Assembly (NCBI GenBank): GCA_031278765.1
Contig: JAITJX010000184.1
Coordinates: 1-37,853, forward strand
Reading direction: 5' to 3'
DNA: 37,853 bases
From: Tannerella sp.
Lineage (GTDB): Bacteria; Bacteroidota; Bacteroidia; Bacteroidales; Tannerellaceae
Shown: piece after piece, positions 27,051-35,789 of the stretch
Numbering within the stretch: the stretch's first letter is position 1
Layout: each line of letters opens with the position of its first letter
The notes under the pieces: model-generated
Databases searched by the model: none
The model's input: only the letters and a program-made list of their open reading frames with translations
What the model was told of the DNA's origin: nothing
Translations under genes and position numbers: made by a program

Positions 27051-28292
27051 ATGGAAAATAATATTTTCGAACTGACAACAGAACAATTGAAAACAATTGC
27101 ATTAACCCTTCAGGAAAAAATAAATGAAGGATTGAGGGAAGATGAAAAAGAAATCAGATGTCTCCCCACGTACATACTGCCGAAGGAAAACATGAACAAG
27201 GAAAAAGTACTTGTTCTCGATTTGGGCGGTACCAATTTTCGCGCAACCGTTGTTGATTTCACAGGTAAAGAACCTGTAGTGCATGACGGTATCAAGAAAA
27301 ACCTTGAATACGTGATGAAATCACCCGAAGGAAAAGACAAGGAAGCGCTGTACGAAGAAATAGCAAAACTTGTCGAATCGCTTAATATTGAAGGAATAAC
27401 GTCCATCGGTTATTGTTTCTCCTATCCTTGCGAATCAACTTCCGACGGTGATGCAAAATTGCTTTTCTGGACAAAAGGAGTTACCATCAAAGGAATGGTT
27501 AATCAATTGGCCGGTAAAACTTTGATGGATTATCTGAACAAAAGGGTGAAAAACGCTAAATTTACCAATATCAAAGTTATAAATGATACGGTAGCAAGCC
27601 TTTTTGCAGGCCTTACCGATAATAAATCGCAAGTACACATCGGATTAATTGTAGGTACAGGTACAAACATGGCGTTGCTTTTCCCGTCAAATCAAATCAA
27701 CAAGTTAAACGAAGAGTACAAACAAAAAGACCTGCTTCCCGTGAACTTGGAGTCGGGGAATTTCTATCCGCCCTACCTTACCGTCATTGACGACAAAATT
27801 GACAAATATTCCGACAATCCGGGTGGTCAACGTTTCGAAAAAGCCATTTCGGGCATGTATCTCGGTCGTTTGCTTGAATTTATCTTCTCGACAGACGAAC
27901 TGGAAAAGAATTTTGACGCAGAAAAATTGACCCGTATTATGAGCTATCCCGACATGTACAAATATAAATACGTGAAAATTTCACATCAGGTTTACGAACG
28001 TTCCGCAAAACTTGTTGCCGCTTCGTTGGCCGGTTTGATTCTGACCGTTATGGAATTTATTGAAAAAGTTACCGATGTACGCATTATTGCCGAAGGCAGC
28101 CTGTTCTGGAGCGGCGACCAAAAAGAAAAGAAAAACGTTAAATTTACGAGCTATAAAGATTTGGTAATGGAAGAACTATATACTTTGCTTAACGAATTTG
28201 ATTTAGGCAACGTGAAAATCCATATCGAAGAAACATCTCATGCAAATCTCATAGGATCAGCCATTGCCGCCCTTTCAAAAACGTATAAATAA
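27051..28292 (+). CDS. Hexokinase, eukaryotic-type (HK1/HK2 domain) family
   Basis: VLVLDLGGTNFRATVVDF, GYCFSYPCEST, LLFWTKGVTIKG, NDTVASLFAG, GLIVGTGTNMALL and NLESGNF motifs. Confidence 0.92.
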   Translation: MENNIFELTTEQLKTIALTLQEKINEGLREDEKEIRCLPTYILPKENMNKEKVLVLDLGGTNFRATVVDFTGKEPVVHDGIKKNLEYVMKSPEGKDKEALYEEIAKLVESLNIEGITSIGYCFSYPCESTSDGDAKLLFWTKGVTIKGMVNQLAGKTLMDYLNKRVKNAKFTNIKVINDTVASLFAGLTDNKSQVHIGLIVGTGTNMALLFPSNQINKLNEEYKQKDLLPVNLESGNFYPPYLTVIDDKIDKYSDNPGGQRFEKAISGMYLGRLLEFIFSTDELEKNFDAEKLTRIMSYPDMYKYKYVKISHQVYERSAKLVAASLAGLILTVMEFIEKVTDVRIIAEGSLFWSGDQKEKKNVKFTSYKDLVMEELYTLLNEFDLGNVKIHIEETSHANLIGSAIAALSKTYK

Positions 28293-28314
28293 GGCACGAA
28301 AGCACAATATAACA

Positions 28315-29355
28315 ATGTATGGCAATAAAGTTTCAACATTTTTTTTAGTGACGAGCATCTGCTTTTCGGCATGTAACAAAAAAGAAAAGGCAAACGGAGA
28401 AAAATCGGCTCTTGACAATAAGAATAAGATAGTTTTGGCATACGCGGCAGGATGGAATTCAATTATACCCGAACCGGACTGTCTGACACACATTAATTTT
28501 GCTTTTGGGCACGTGAACGAAACTTTCAACGGAGTGAAAATTTCAAACGAAAACAGACTGCGCCAAATCGCACAATTAAAAGAACAATCCCCCGATTTGA
28601 AAATATGTCTTTCCATTGGTGGCTGGACGAGTGGACGTTTCAGCGAAATGGCGGCTGACGAAACATGCCGGAAAGCTTTTGCCGCCGACTGTAAACGGGT
28701 TATAGACGAGTTTAAAATTGATGGCATCGACATAGATTGGGAATATCCGACAAGTACGGCTGCAGGTATTTCGGCCACACCTGATGATACGGAAAATTTT
28801 ACCCTTCTGATGCGCGACATTCGCAAATCTATCGGAAAAGATAAACTACTTACACTGGCTACGGTCGCTGATGCAAAATTCATCGATTTCAAGAGAATTA
28901 ACGATGATATAGATTTTGTCAATGTAATGACTTATGACGTAGGACGACCTCCGTATCACCATTCGGGATTATATCGTTCGGAACATTCGGGACGCATTAC
29001 TACCGAAGAAGCAATGATTGCGCATATAGATTCGGGAGTACCTCCGAGCAAGATAGTGATGGGTATTCCATTTTACGGACATGGTACAGGAGAAATTCCT
29101 GATTTTATTGATTATAAAGATATTATTAAACTGACAAAATTTCAAAAACATTGGGACGATGTGGCAAAAGTACCGTATTTGACCGACAGTGCAGGAGTTT
29201 TTGTATGCTGCTATGAAGACCCCAGGTCAATAAAGTACAAATGTGAATATGTTTTGTCGAAAGGTTTACGCGGCGCGATGTATTGGGAATATTCGGCAGA
29301 CGCCCCTGACGGTAGCCTCCGAACCGCAGTTTATAACGGCATTTTTCAAAAATAG
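28315..29355 (+). CDS. GH18 family chitinase-like lipoprotein
   Basis: Lipobox ICFSAC at start MYGNKVSTFF; ICLSIGGWTSGRFSEMA and KIDGIDIDWEYP catalytic DGxDxDWE motif. Confidence 0.9.
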   Translation: MYGNKVSTFFLVTSICFSACNKKEKANGEKSALDNKNKIVLAYAAGWNSIIPEPDCLTHINFAFGHVNETFNGVKISNENRLRQIAQLKEQSPDLKICLSIGGWTSGRFSEMAADETCRKAFAADCKRVIDEFKIDGIDIDWEYPTSTAAGISATPDDTENFTLLMRDIRKSIGKDKLLTLATVADAKFIDFKRINDDIDFVNVMTYDVGRPPYHHSGLYRSEHSGRITTEEAMIAHIDSGVPPSKIVMGIPFYGHGTGEIPDFIDYKDIIKLTKFQKHWDDVAKVPYLTDSAGVFVCCYEDPRSIKYKCEYVLSKGLRGAMYWEYSADAPDGSLRTAVYNGIFQK

Positions 29356-29358
29356 GGT

Positions 29359-30165
29359 TTATCGTTTTTTATTACCGATATCTTTCATAACCAATCCCGC
29401 AAGGGTAAAACCAAAGATAGCGGTGATATGTGCTGTTGTGCCGTTGATTTGGGCTTTCGAACTGCACCATTCGTGATTTATCAATTCTTGATTTCCGGGT
29501 CCTGCCAATGCTTTGGGACATAAACATTCGGTTGTTCCGCACGATGAATTTACGCCCTTGTTTTGTAACAATTCTTCACTGAAAACGCATTGAAATTTCC
29601 GGGCAGGAAATTCGTTTGTCCGTTTGAATTTACGCCTTAACGCCGCTGCAAGCGGACAAACGTTTATTTTCCAAAATTCGGTGGTTTGTATTTTTGTCGG
29701 ATCAATTTTTAAAGCCGCTCCCATGGACGAAAAAAAGACGGCTTTTGTGCGACAGGCGTTTAAAATAAGTTGAGCTTTATCTTTCAGACTGTCAATTGCG
29801 TCAATAATATAATCATATCTTTCAAGTTGAAATTTTTCGGCTGTTTCCATACTGTAAATTTCTTGAATAGCTTCAATTTCGGCTTTTGGATTTATTTCGA
29901 GAAGCCGTTCTTTTAGCGCTTCGACTTTGACCTGCCCAACGGTCTTTGATGTTGCCATTAATTGCCTGTTAATATTTGTAATACAAATACGGTCGGAATC
30001 GACAATTGTCAAATGTTTGAATCCCGAACGTACCAAACTTTCCGCGCACCAACTCCCGACACCACCAATTCCAAATATTATAATACGTTGAGAGGTAATT
30101 ATATTCATTATATCATTACCTAACAACAATTCTGTTCTTTTAAAAAAGCCTTTTTCTAATCCCAT
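29359..30165 (-). CDS. tcdA: tRNA threonylcarbamoyladenosine dehydratase (ThiF/MoeB fold)
   Basis: [45 protein letters not shown]; start chosen at [16 protein letters not shown] rather than 30285. Confidence 0.9.
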   Translation of the reverse strand: MGLEKGFFKRTELLLGNDIMNIITSQRIIIFGIGGVGSWCAESLVRSGFKHLTIVDSDRICITNINRQLMATSKTVGQVKVEALKERLLEINPKAEIEAIQEIYSMETAEKFQLERYDYIIDAIDSLKDKAQLILNACRTKAVFFSSMGAALKIDPTKIQTTEFWKINVCPLAAALRRKFKRTNEFPARKFQCVFSEELLQNKGVNSSCGTTECLCPKALAGPGNQELINHEWCSSKAQINGTTAHITAIFGFTLAGLVMKDIGNKKR

Positions 30166-30269
30166 AATTTTTACTGCAAATATCCGAAAAAATCCCGAAT
30201 ACAAAAAAAGAGAAACATTTGGACTAATTCTTTCACGGTTGCGAATTTTCGTTTTACAAGGGAAAATTC

Positions 30270-30277
30270 TACCTTTG
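30270..30277 (+). promoter_or_regulatory. -7 box TACCTTTG for guaA
   Basis: Motif match 21 bp upstream of guaA ATG. Confidence 0.6.
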
Positions 30278-30298
30278 CAGTTCAAAAGAACAAAAAAT

Positions 30299-31819
30299 AT
30301 GAACGAAAAAATTATTATTCTTGATTTCGGTTCACAAACTACTCAACTTATTGCACGTCGTATCAGAGAGTTGAATACTTATTGCGAAATTTTTCCCTAC
30401 AATAAATTCCCTTTGAACGATGATACCGTAAAAGGCGTTATTTTATCGGGAAGTCCTTATTCCGTTTATGACGAAAATGTTTTTAAAACAGACCTTTCCC
30501 CAATAAGAAACAAATATCCGCTGCTTGGAATATGTTATGGAGCGCAATTGCTTGCGCATGTTTCGGGAGGAACGGTTGAGCAGGCGGGAAGCAGAGAATA
30601 CGGACGCGCCAACCTGACAAAAATTGATGAGAATAATCCGCTTTTCAAAAATATCACGGAAGGCGCGCAAGTATGGATGTCGCATGGAGACACGATCACG
30701 AGACTTCCGGAATCATTTCGTGCGATTGCAGGCACTCAAAACGTTGAAACGGCAGCATTTGGTATTGACGGCGAACAAACTTGGGGAGTGCAGTTCCATC
30801 CCGAAGTATATCATACGGAAAAAGGCGCAATAATTCTTGATAATTTTCTGAATATCTGCGGCTGCAAAAAAAACTGGACGCCGGCTTCATTCATTGAATC
30901 AACTGTTTCGGAACTGAAACAAAAACTCGGAAATGACAAAGTCATCCTTGCGCTTTCGGGTGGCGTAGATTCGTCTGTGACAGCTGTACTTTTAAACAAG
31001 GCAATCGGTAAAAACCTGACCTGCATCTTTGTTGACCATGGTTTGCTGCGCAAAAACGAGTTTCAAAAAGTAATGAAAGATTATGAGATATTAGGACTTA
31101 GCGTACTTGGAATTAATGCTTCGGAAAGGTTTTACAGAGAATTGGAAGGCGTTTCCGACCCCGAAAAAAAACGCAAAATAATAGGCAAAGGCTTTATTGA
31201 CGTTTTCGATGAAGAGGCGCATAAACTACAAAACATTAAATGGCTGGGACAAGGAACCATCTATCCCGACGTAATCGAATCTTTGTCGATCACAGGCACC
31301 GTTATAAAAAGTCACCATAATGTAGGAGGGTTGCCGAAAAAAATGAATCTGCAATTAGTTGAACCTCTAAGGCTTTTATTTAAAGATGAAGTACGTCGCG
31401 TCGGAACGGAACTCGGAATGCCTGCACATTTGATAAAGAGACATCCCTTTCCCGGTCCTGGATTGGGAATCAGGATATTGGGAGACGTCACTACCGAAAA
31501 AGTGCATGTTCTTCAAGATGCCGACGATATATATATTTCCGCCTTGCACGAATGGGGACTGTACGATAAGGTATGGCAAGCCGGAACTGTTTTATTACCG
31601 ATACGTTCGGTTGGAGTTATGGGCGACGAGAGAACTTATGAAAACACGGTTGTGCTTCGTGCGGTAACTTCGACGGATGCCATGACAGCTGATTGGGCAC
31701 AGTTACCTTACGAATTTCTGGCAAAAGTATCGAATGAAATAATAAATAAAGTTAAAGGCGTAAATCGGGTTGTCTATGACATCAGTTCAAAACCGCCTTC
31801 AACCATCGAATGGGAATAA
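30299..31819 (+). CDS. guaA: GMP synthase (glutamine-hydrolysing)
   Basis: [65 protein letters not shown] and C-terminal [10 protein letters not shown]. Confidence 0.97.
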   Translation: MNEKIIILDFGSQTTQLIARRIRELNTYCEIFPYNKFPLNDDTVKGVILSGSPYSVYDENVFKTDLSPIRNKYPLLGICYGAQLLAHVSGGTVEQAGSREYGRANLTKIDENNPLFKNITEGAQVWMSHGDTITRLPESFRAIAGTQNVETAAFGIDGEQTWGVQFHPEVYHTEKGAIILDNFLNICGCKKNWTPASFIESTVSELKQKLGNDKVILALSGGVDSSVTAVLLNKAIGKNLTCIFVDHGLLRKNEFQKVMKDYEILGLSVLGINASERFYRELEGVSDPEKKRKIIGKGFIDVFDEEAHKLQNIKWLGQGTIYPDVIESLSITGTVIKSHHNVGGLPKKMNLQLVEPLRLLFKDEVRRVGTELGMPAHLIKRHPFPGPGLGIRILGDVTTEKVHVLQDADDIYISALHEWGLYDKVWQAGTVLLPIRSVGVMGDERTYENTVVLRAVTSTDAMTADWAQLPYEFLAKVSNEIINKVKGVNRVVYDISSKPPSTIEWE

Positions 31820-31849
31820 AAAAATTCTCTCAACGCTTCACAACAGTAT

Positions 31850-32422
31850 ATGGAAAGTTACAGAAACGATATTATCCATGCAAGCAAAATCCTTGCAGCC
31901 GGCGGACTTATTTTATACCCCACCGATACGATATGGGGAATCGGTTGCGACGCCACTAACGAAGCGGCAGTGGAACGCATCTATGCCTTGAAGAAAAGAA
32001 GAGACGGTAAAGCGATGATTGTGCTGCTGGATTCTACCGCCAAACTCGATCTCTATGTCAGGGAAGCGCCCGACGTGGCCTGCGACATTGCGGAACTCTC
32101 CGGCACGCCTGTAACCATCATCTATCCGGAAGGTAAAAATCTCGCCGCCAACCTGCTTGCGGAAGATAAAAGCATAGCTATCCGCATAACGAAAGAGGTT
32201 TTTTCAAAAACGCTTTGCGAGACTTTCCGCAAACCCATTGTTTCGACTTCGGCAAACATCAGCGGCGAGCCTTCACCCGGATCTTTTTCGGATATTCCGG
32301 ACGAAATAAAAAGAAGCGTAGATTACGTCGTTGAATACGGACAAAACGATAAAACCATCAGGAAAGCATCGTCAATCATACGCATTGGCATAAACAACTC
32401 GGTAAAAATCATCAGAACATAA
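31850..32422 (+). CDS. L-threonylcarbamoyladenylate synthase (Sua5/YciO/YrdC family)
   Basis: GGLILYPTDTIWGIGCDATNEAAVERIYALKKRRDGKAMIVLL and PIVSTSANISGEPSPG motifs. Confidence 0.93.
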   Translation: MESYRNDIIHASKILAAGGLILYPTDTIWGIGCDATNEAAVERIYALKKRRDGKAMIVLLDSTAKLDLYVREAPDVACDIAELSGTPVTIIYPEGKNLAANLLAEDKSIAIRITKEVFSKTLCETFRKPIVSTSANISGEPSPGSFSDIPDEIKRSVDYVVEYGQNDKTIRKASSIIRIGINNSVKIIRT

Positions 32423-32426
32423 CGCT

Positions 32427-33767
32427 ATGAACAAAAACAGACAGACCTTGAAATATATCGTTTCCGATTTTTTGACGGCAATCCTCGCCTGGTTACTGTT
32501 CAATCTTTTGCGTTACTCCGAGATTGCAAAATACGATTTTTCGACACTCAGCAATTATCTGTTATATTATCAAGTATTAAAAGGACAAATCCTGATGCCT
32601 TTCTTCTGGTTCTTCATTTATTTCTTGTCGGGCTATTACAATAAACCTTTCGGAAAATCGCGCATCGGAGAACTGTTTACAACACTCATTTCCGTAACGA
32701 CAGGAACGGTCATGATCTTTTTTATTGTTGTACTCGACGATTTGCCGAAATCTTTTCATATATACTACAACCTGTTCTTTGCGCTCTGCGGATTGCAGTT
32801 TCTGCTGACTTACACGGGAAGAATATGGATAACAAGTCACGCTTTACGGAAAATACGGAATCATGAATGGTCCAAAAATGTAATAATTATAGGTAAAGGA
32901 AAAAATGCGGAGAAAACAAAAAAAGAATTGCAGAACACAGAATATAAAATAATCGAATGTCTCGACGAAAATGAAAATATCGCAAATATTATCGAAAACA
33001 GGCAGATCGACGAAATCATTGTATCTTCCGACAGCGAAAATATTGCACAGCTGCTATACCATCTGTATCGCTACCGATGTCCGATAAAAATAGCGCCAAA
33101 AAGAAACAACCTCCTTTCAAAAATAAAAGTAAAAGACATACACAGCGTTCCTTTTGTCGATATTACGGAAAATAATTTTTCGGAAGCAGGGAAAAACATT
33201 AAATTTTTAATGGATAAAACCGTCGCTGTATTGATCCTGCTTTTGCTCTCCCCACTGTATGTATATATCGCTCTAAAAGTCAAAGCAGATTCAAAAGGAG
33301 CGGTTTTTTTCCGGCAGGAAAGAATCGGTTACAGGGGAAAACCTTTTACGATTGTAAAATTCAGAACCATGTATGCCGATTCGGAAAAACAGGGACCTCT
33401 GCTGACAGAACGTGATGACAAACGGGTGACGCCATTCGGACGCTTCCTGCGCAAATACCGCCTCGACGAAATTCCACAATTCTGGAACGTACTCAAAGGC
33501 GACATGTCGCTCGTAGGACCGCGACCGGAACAGCGTTACTACATCGACCGCATCGTCGAAAAAGCGCCTTACTATTATCTCCTTCACAACGTCAGACCGG
33601 GAATTACATCACTCGGAATGGTGAAATACGGCTATGCAGATACGGTTGATAAAATGATTGAACGCCTCGATTACGACATACTTTACTACAAAAACATGTC
33701 GCTCTTACTCGATATTACGATACTTTTACATACGGTTAAAACCGTTTTTACCGGCAAAGGAGTTTAA
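32427..33767 (+). CDS. Polyprenyl glycosylphosphotransferase (bacterial sugar transferase, WcaJ/WbaP type)
   Basis: N-terminal TM helices; FFRQERIGYRGKPFTIVKFRTMYADSEKQGP and FGRFLRKYRLDEIPQFWNVLKGDMSLVGPRPEQ motifs. Confidence 0.94.
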   Translation: MNKNRQTLKYIVSDFLTAILAWLLFNLLRYSEIAKYDFSTLSNYLLYYQVLKGQILMPFFWFFIYFLSGYYNKPFGKSRIGELFTTLISVTTGTVMIFFIVVLDDLPKSFHIYYNLFFALCGLQFLLTYTGRIWITSHALRKIRNHEWSKNVIIIGKGKNAEKTKKELQNTEYKIIECLDENENIANIIENRQIDEIIVSSDSENIAQLLYHLYRYRCPIKIAPKRNNLLSKIKVKDIHSVPFVDITENNFSEAGKNIKFLMDKTVAVLILLLLSPLYVYIALKVKADSKGAVFFRQERIGYRGKPFTIVKFRTMYADSEKQGPLLTERDDKRVTPFGRFLRKYRLDEIPQFWNVLKGDMSLVGPRPEQRYYIDRIVEKAPYYYLLHNVRPGITSLGMVKYGYADTVDKMIERLDYDILYYKNMSLLLDITILLHTVKTVFTGKGV

Positions 33768-33773
33768 AAAGAA

Positions 33774-35567
33774 ATGGCAGACGAAAACAGTAATAAAAAA
33801 ATTCACAAACTGCTCGTATGGCTGCAAAAGCACATCAGGGAGCGGACTTTCATCCTTCTTATTAGCTTTATGGTGGGCATTGGCGCCGCCTCGGCAGCCA
33901 TTATTCTGAAAAACGCCATACACTTCATACATGGAATTTTAATCCCACATCTTCGGGAAGGCGCAAACATCGGATTTTTGATTCTTCCACCGGCAGGCAT
34001 CCTGTTGACAAGTCTTTTCGTAAGATACATTGTACGCGACGACATCAGTCACGGCGTAACCAAAATACTGTTTGCCATCTCACAGCGCAAAAGCCGAATC
34101 AAGCCCCACAACACCTGGTCGTCGATCATTGCAAGCACGCTCACGATAGGATTCGGAGGATCTGTCGGCGCAGAAGCGCCTATTGTATTGACCGGCGCCG
34201 CAATAGGATCCAACCTGGGACGGTTTTTCCGACTTGAACAAAAGACGCTGATGATACTCGTCGGTTGCGGAGCGGCCGGAGCCATTGCAGGAATATTCAA
34301 AGCGCCCATTGCAGGACTTATCTTTGTCATCGAAGTATTGATGCTCGATTTGACCATGACCTCCGTCCTGCCGTTACTGATTTCCTCCGTCACCGCCGCC
34401 ACCATGTCGTATATCTTTACAGGGCCGGAGGCCATGTTCAGGTTTTCGCAAACGGAAATCTTCCAGATAGGACGCATCCCATACGTATTATTCCTGGGCG
34501 TATTTTGCGGTTTCCTCTCTCTGTACTTCACCCGCATGATGATCGGATTTGAAAACAAATTCAGGAAAATAAACAAACAATGGAAAAAATTCCTCACTGG
34601 CGCCGTGGCGCTAAGCATCCTGATTTTCCTCTTCCCGCCACTCTACGGCGAAGGATACGACACCATCGAATCGCTTCTCGACGGACGCTTCTCTTCTTTG
34701 ACAGACCACAGTCCGCTCGAGGGAAAAATCAACAACTATTGGGGCACAGTAATCTTCATGTCGCTGATACTGCTGACAAAAGTGTTTGCCACCAGCGCCA
34801 CAAACGGAGGAGGAGGCTGCGGAGGAACATTTGCGCCAAGCCTCTATCTCGGATGCATCGCCGGATTCGTCTTCGCGCATACCCTTAATTACTTCGGATT
34901 CTCCGGCGTTCTGTCAGAGAAAAACTTCGCCCTGCTGGGAATGGCCGGCGTGATGTCGGGCATCATGCACGCCCCGCTCACAGGCGTTTTCCTGATTGCA
35001 GAACTCACAGGAGGCTACGAACTCTTCCTGCCGCTCCTGATCGTATCCATCAGCTCCTACGTTACAATCATCGCTTTCGAACCGCACAGCATCTATTCCA
35101 TGCGACTGGCCAAAAAAGGAGAACTGATGACCCACCACAAAGATCAAGCCGTCTTGACGCTCATGAAAATGAATAATCTAATCGAAATGGATTTCATAAA
35201 AGTATCCCCCGATATGACGCTCGGCGACCTTGTGAAAAAAGCGCTCGTCTTCAGTGCGCGCAACCTGTTTCCCGTTGTCGACAAAAACGGCGTGTTGGTC
35301 GGAATTGTACAAGTAGACAACATTAGAAACATCATGTTTCGACCCGAACTCTACGACCGCTTCAAAGTATCGCGTTTCATGATATCTCCGCCTGCAAAAA
35401 TCCTGCAAGACATGCCGATGGGAAAGATAATGCACCTCTTCGACGACACGCAGGCATGGAACCTTCCGGTCGTCGACCGAGACGGACGCTATCTCGGCTT
35501 TGTTTCAAAATCAAAAATCTTCAATTCCTACCGTCAGGTACTTTGCGACACTTTTTCGGGAGATTAA
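33774..35567 (+). CDS. ClC-family chloride channel/antiporter with C-terminal CBS domains
   Basis: GFGGSVGAEAPIVLTGAAIGSNLGR and GGGGCGGTFAPSLYLG selectivity motifs; CBS-like NLFPVVDKNGVLVGIVQVDNI and NLPVVDRDGRYLGFVSKSKI. Confidence 0.94.
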   Translation: MADENSNKKIHKLLVWLQKHIRERTFILLISFMVGIGAASAAIILKNAIHFIHGILIPHLREGANIGFLILPPAGILLTSLFVRYIVRDDISHGVTKILFAISQRKSRIKPHNTWSSIIASTLTIGFGGSVGAEAPIVLTGAAIGSNLGRFFRLEQKTLMILVGCGAAGAIAGIFKAPIAGLIFVIEVLMLDLTMTSVLPLLISSVTAATMSYIFTGPEAMFRFSQTEIFQIGRIPYVLFLGVFCGFLSLYFTRMMIGFENKFRKINKQWKKFLTGAVALSILIFLFPPLYGEGYDTIESLLDGRFSSLTDHSPLEGKINNYWGTVIFMSLILLTKVFATSATNGGGGCGGTFAPSLYLGCIAGFVFAHTLNYFGFSGVLSEKNFALLGMAGVMSGIMHAPLTGVFLIAELTGGYELFLPLLIVSISSYVTIIAFEPHSIYSMRLAKKGELMTHHKDQAVLTLMKMNNLIEMDFIKVSPDMTLGDLVKKALVFSARNLFPVVDKNGVLVGIVQVDNIRNIMFRPELYDRFKVSRFMISPPAKILQDMPMGKIMHLFDDTQAWNLPVVDRDGRYLGFVSKSKIFNSYRQVLCDTFSGD

Positions 35568-35572
35568 GCGAG

Positions 35573-35680
35573 TTAGATACACTGTGTATCTTTTCTCCCG
35601 CGCTCCGCAAACGATTAGATACACAGTGTATCTTTTCTCCCGCGCTCTGCAAACGATTAGATACACTGTGTATCTTTTCC
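35573..35680. repeat. Three tandem 42-bp-spaced units, each with a 17-bp palindrome AGATACAC-N-GTGTATCT
   Basis: Palindromes at 35575-35591, 35617-35633, 35659-35675; spacer TTTCTCCCGCGCTC(C/T)GCAAACGATT conserved between copies. Confidence 0.95.
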
Positions 35681-35734
35681 CTCCGGAAGCCGGAGAAGAA
35701 GGAAACAGAGAAGCAGGCTAAGGGAGAAAAAAAA

Positions 35735-35767
35735 ATCCCGAAGTTTCAGGACTTCGGGATTTTTTTC
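35735..35767. terminator. Bidirectional intrinsic terminator between ClC and the convergent surface-protein gene
   Basis: ATCCCGAAGT (35735-35744) TTCAGG ACTTCGGGAT (35751-35760) flanked by A-tract upstream and T-tract downstream. Confidence 0.92.
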
Positions 35768-35789
35768 GTTTCACTGTGCGTTCGATACT

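Noticed and set aside
35573-35680. Possible CRISPR array
   Set aside because: Only three units, the 'spacers' are near-identical, and no cas genes are nearby; it is a tandem duplication of palindrome plus spacer.
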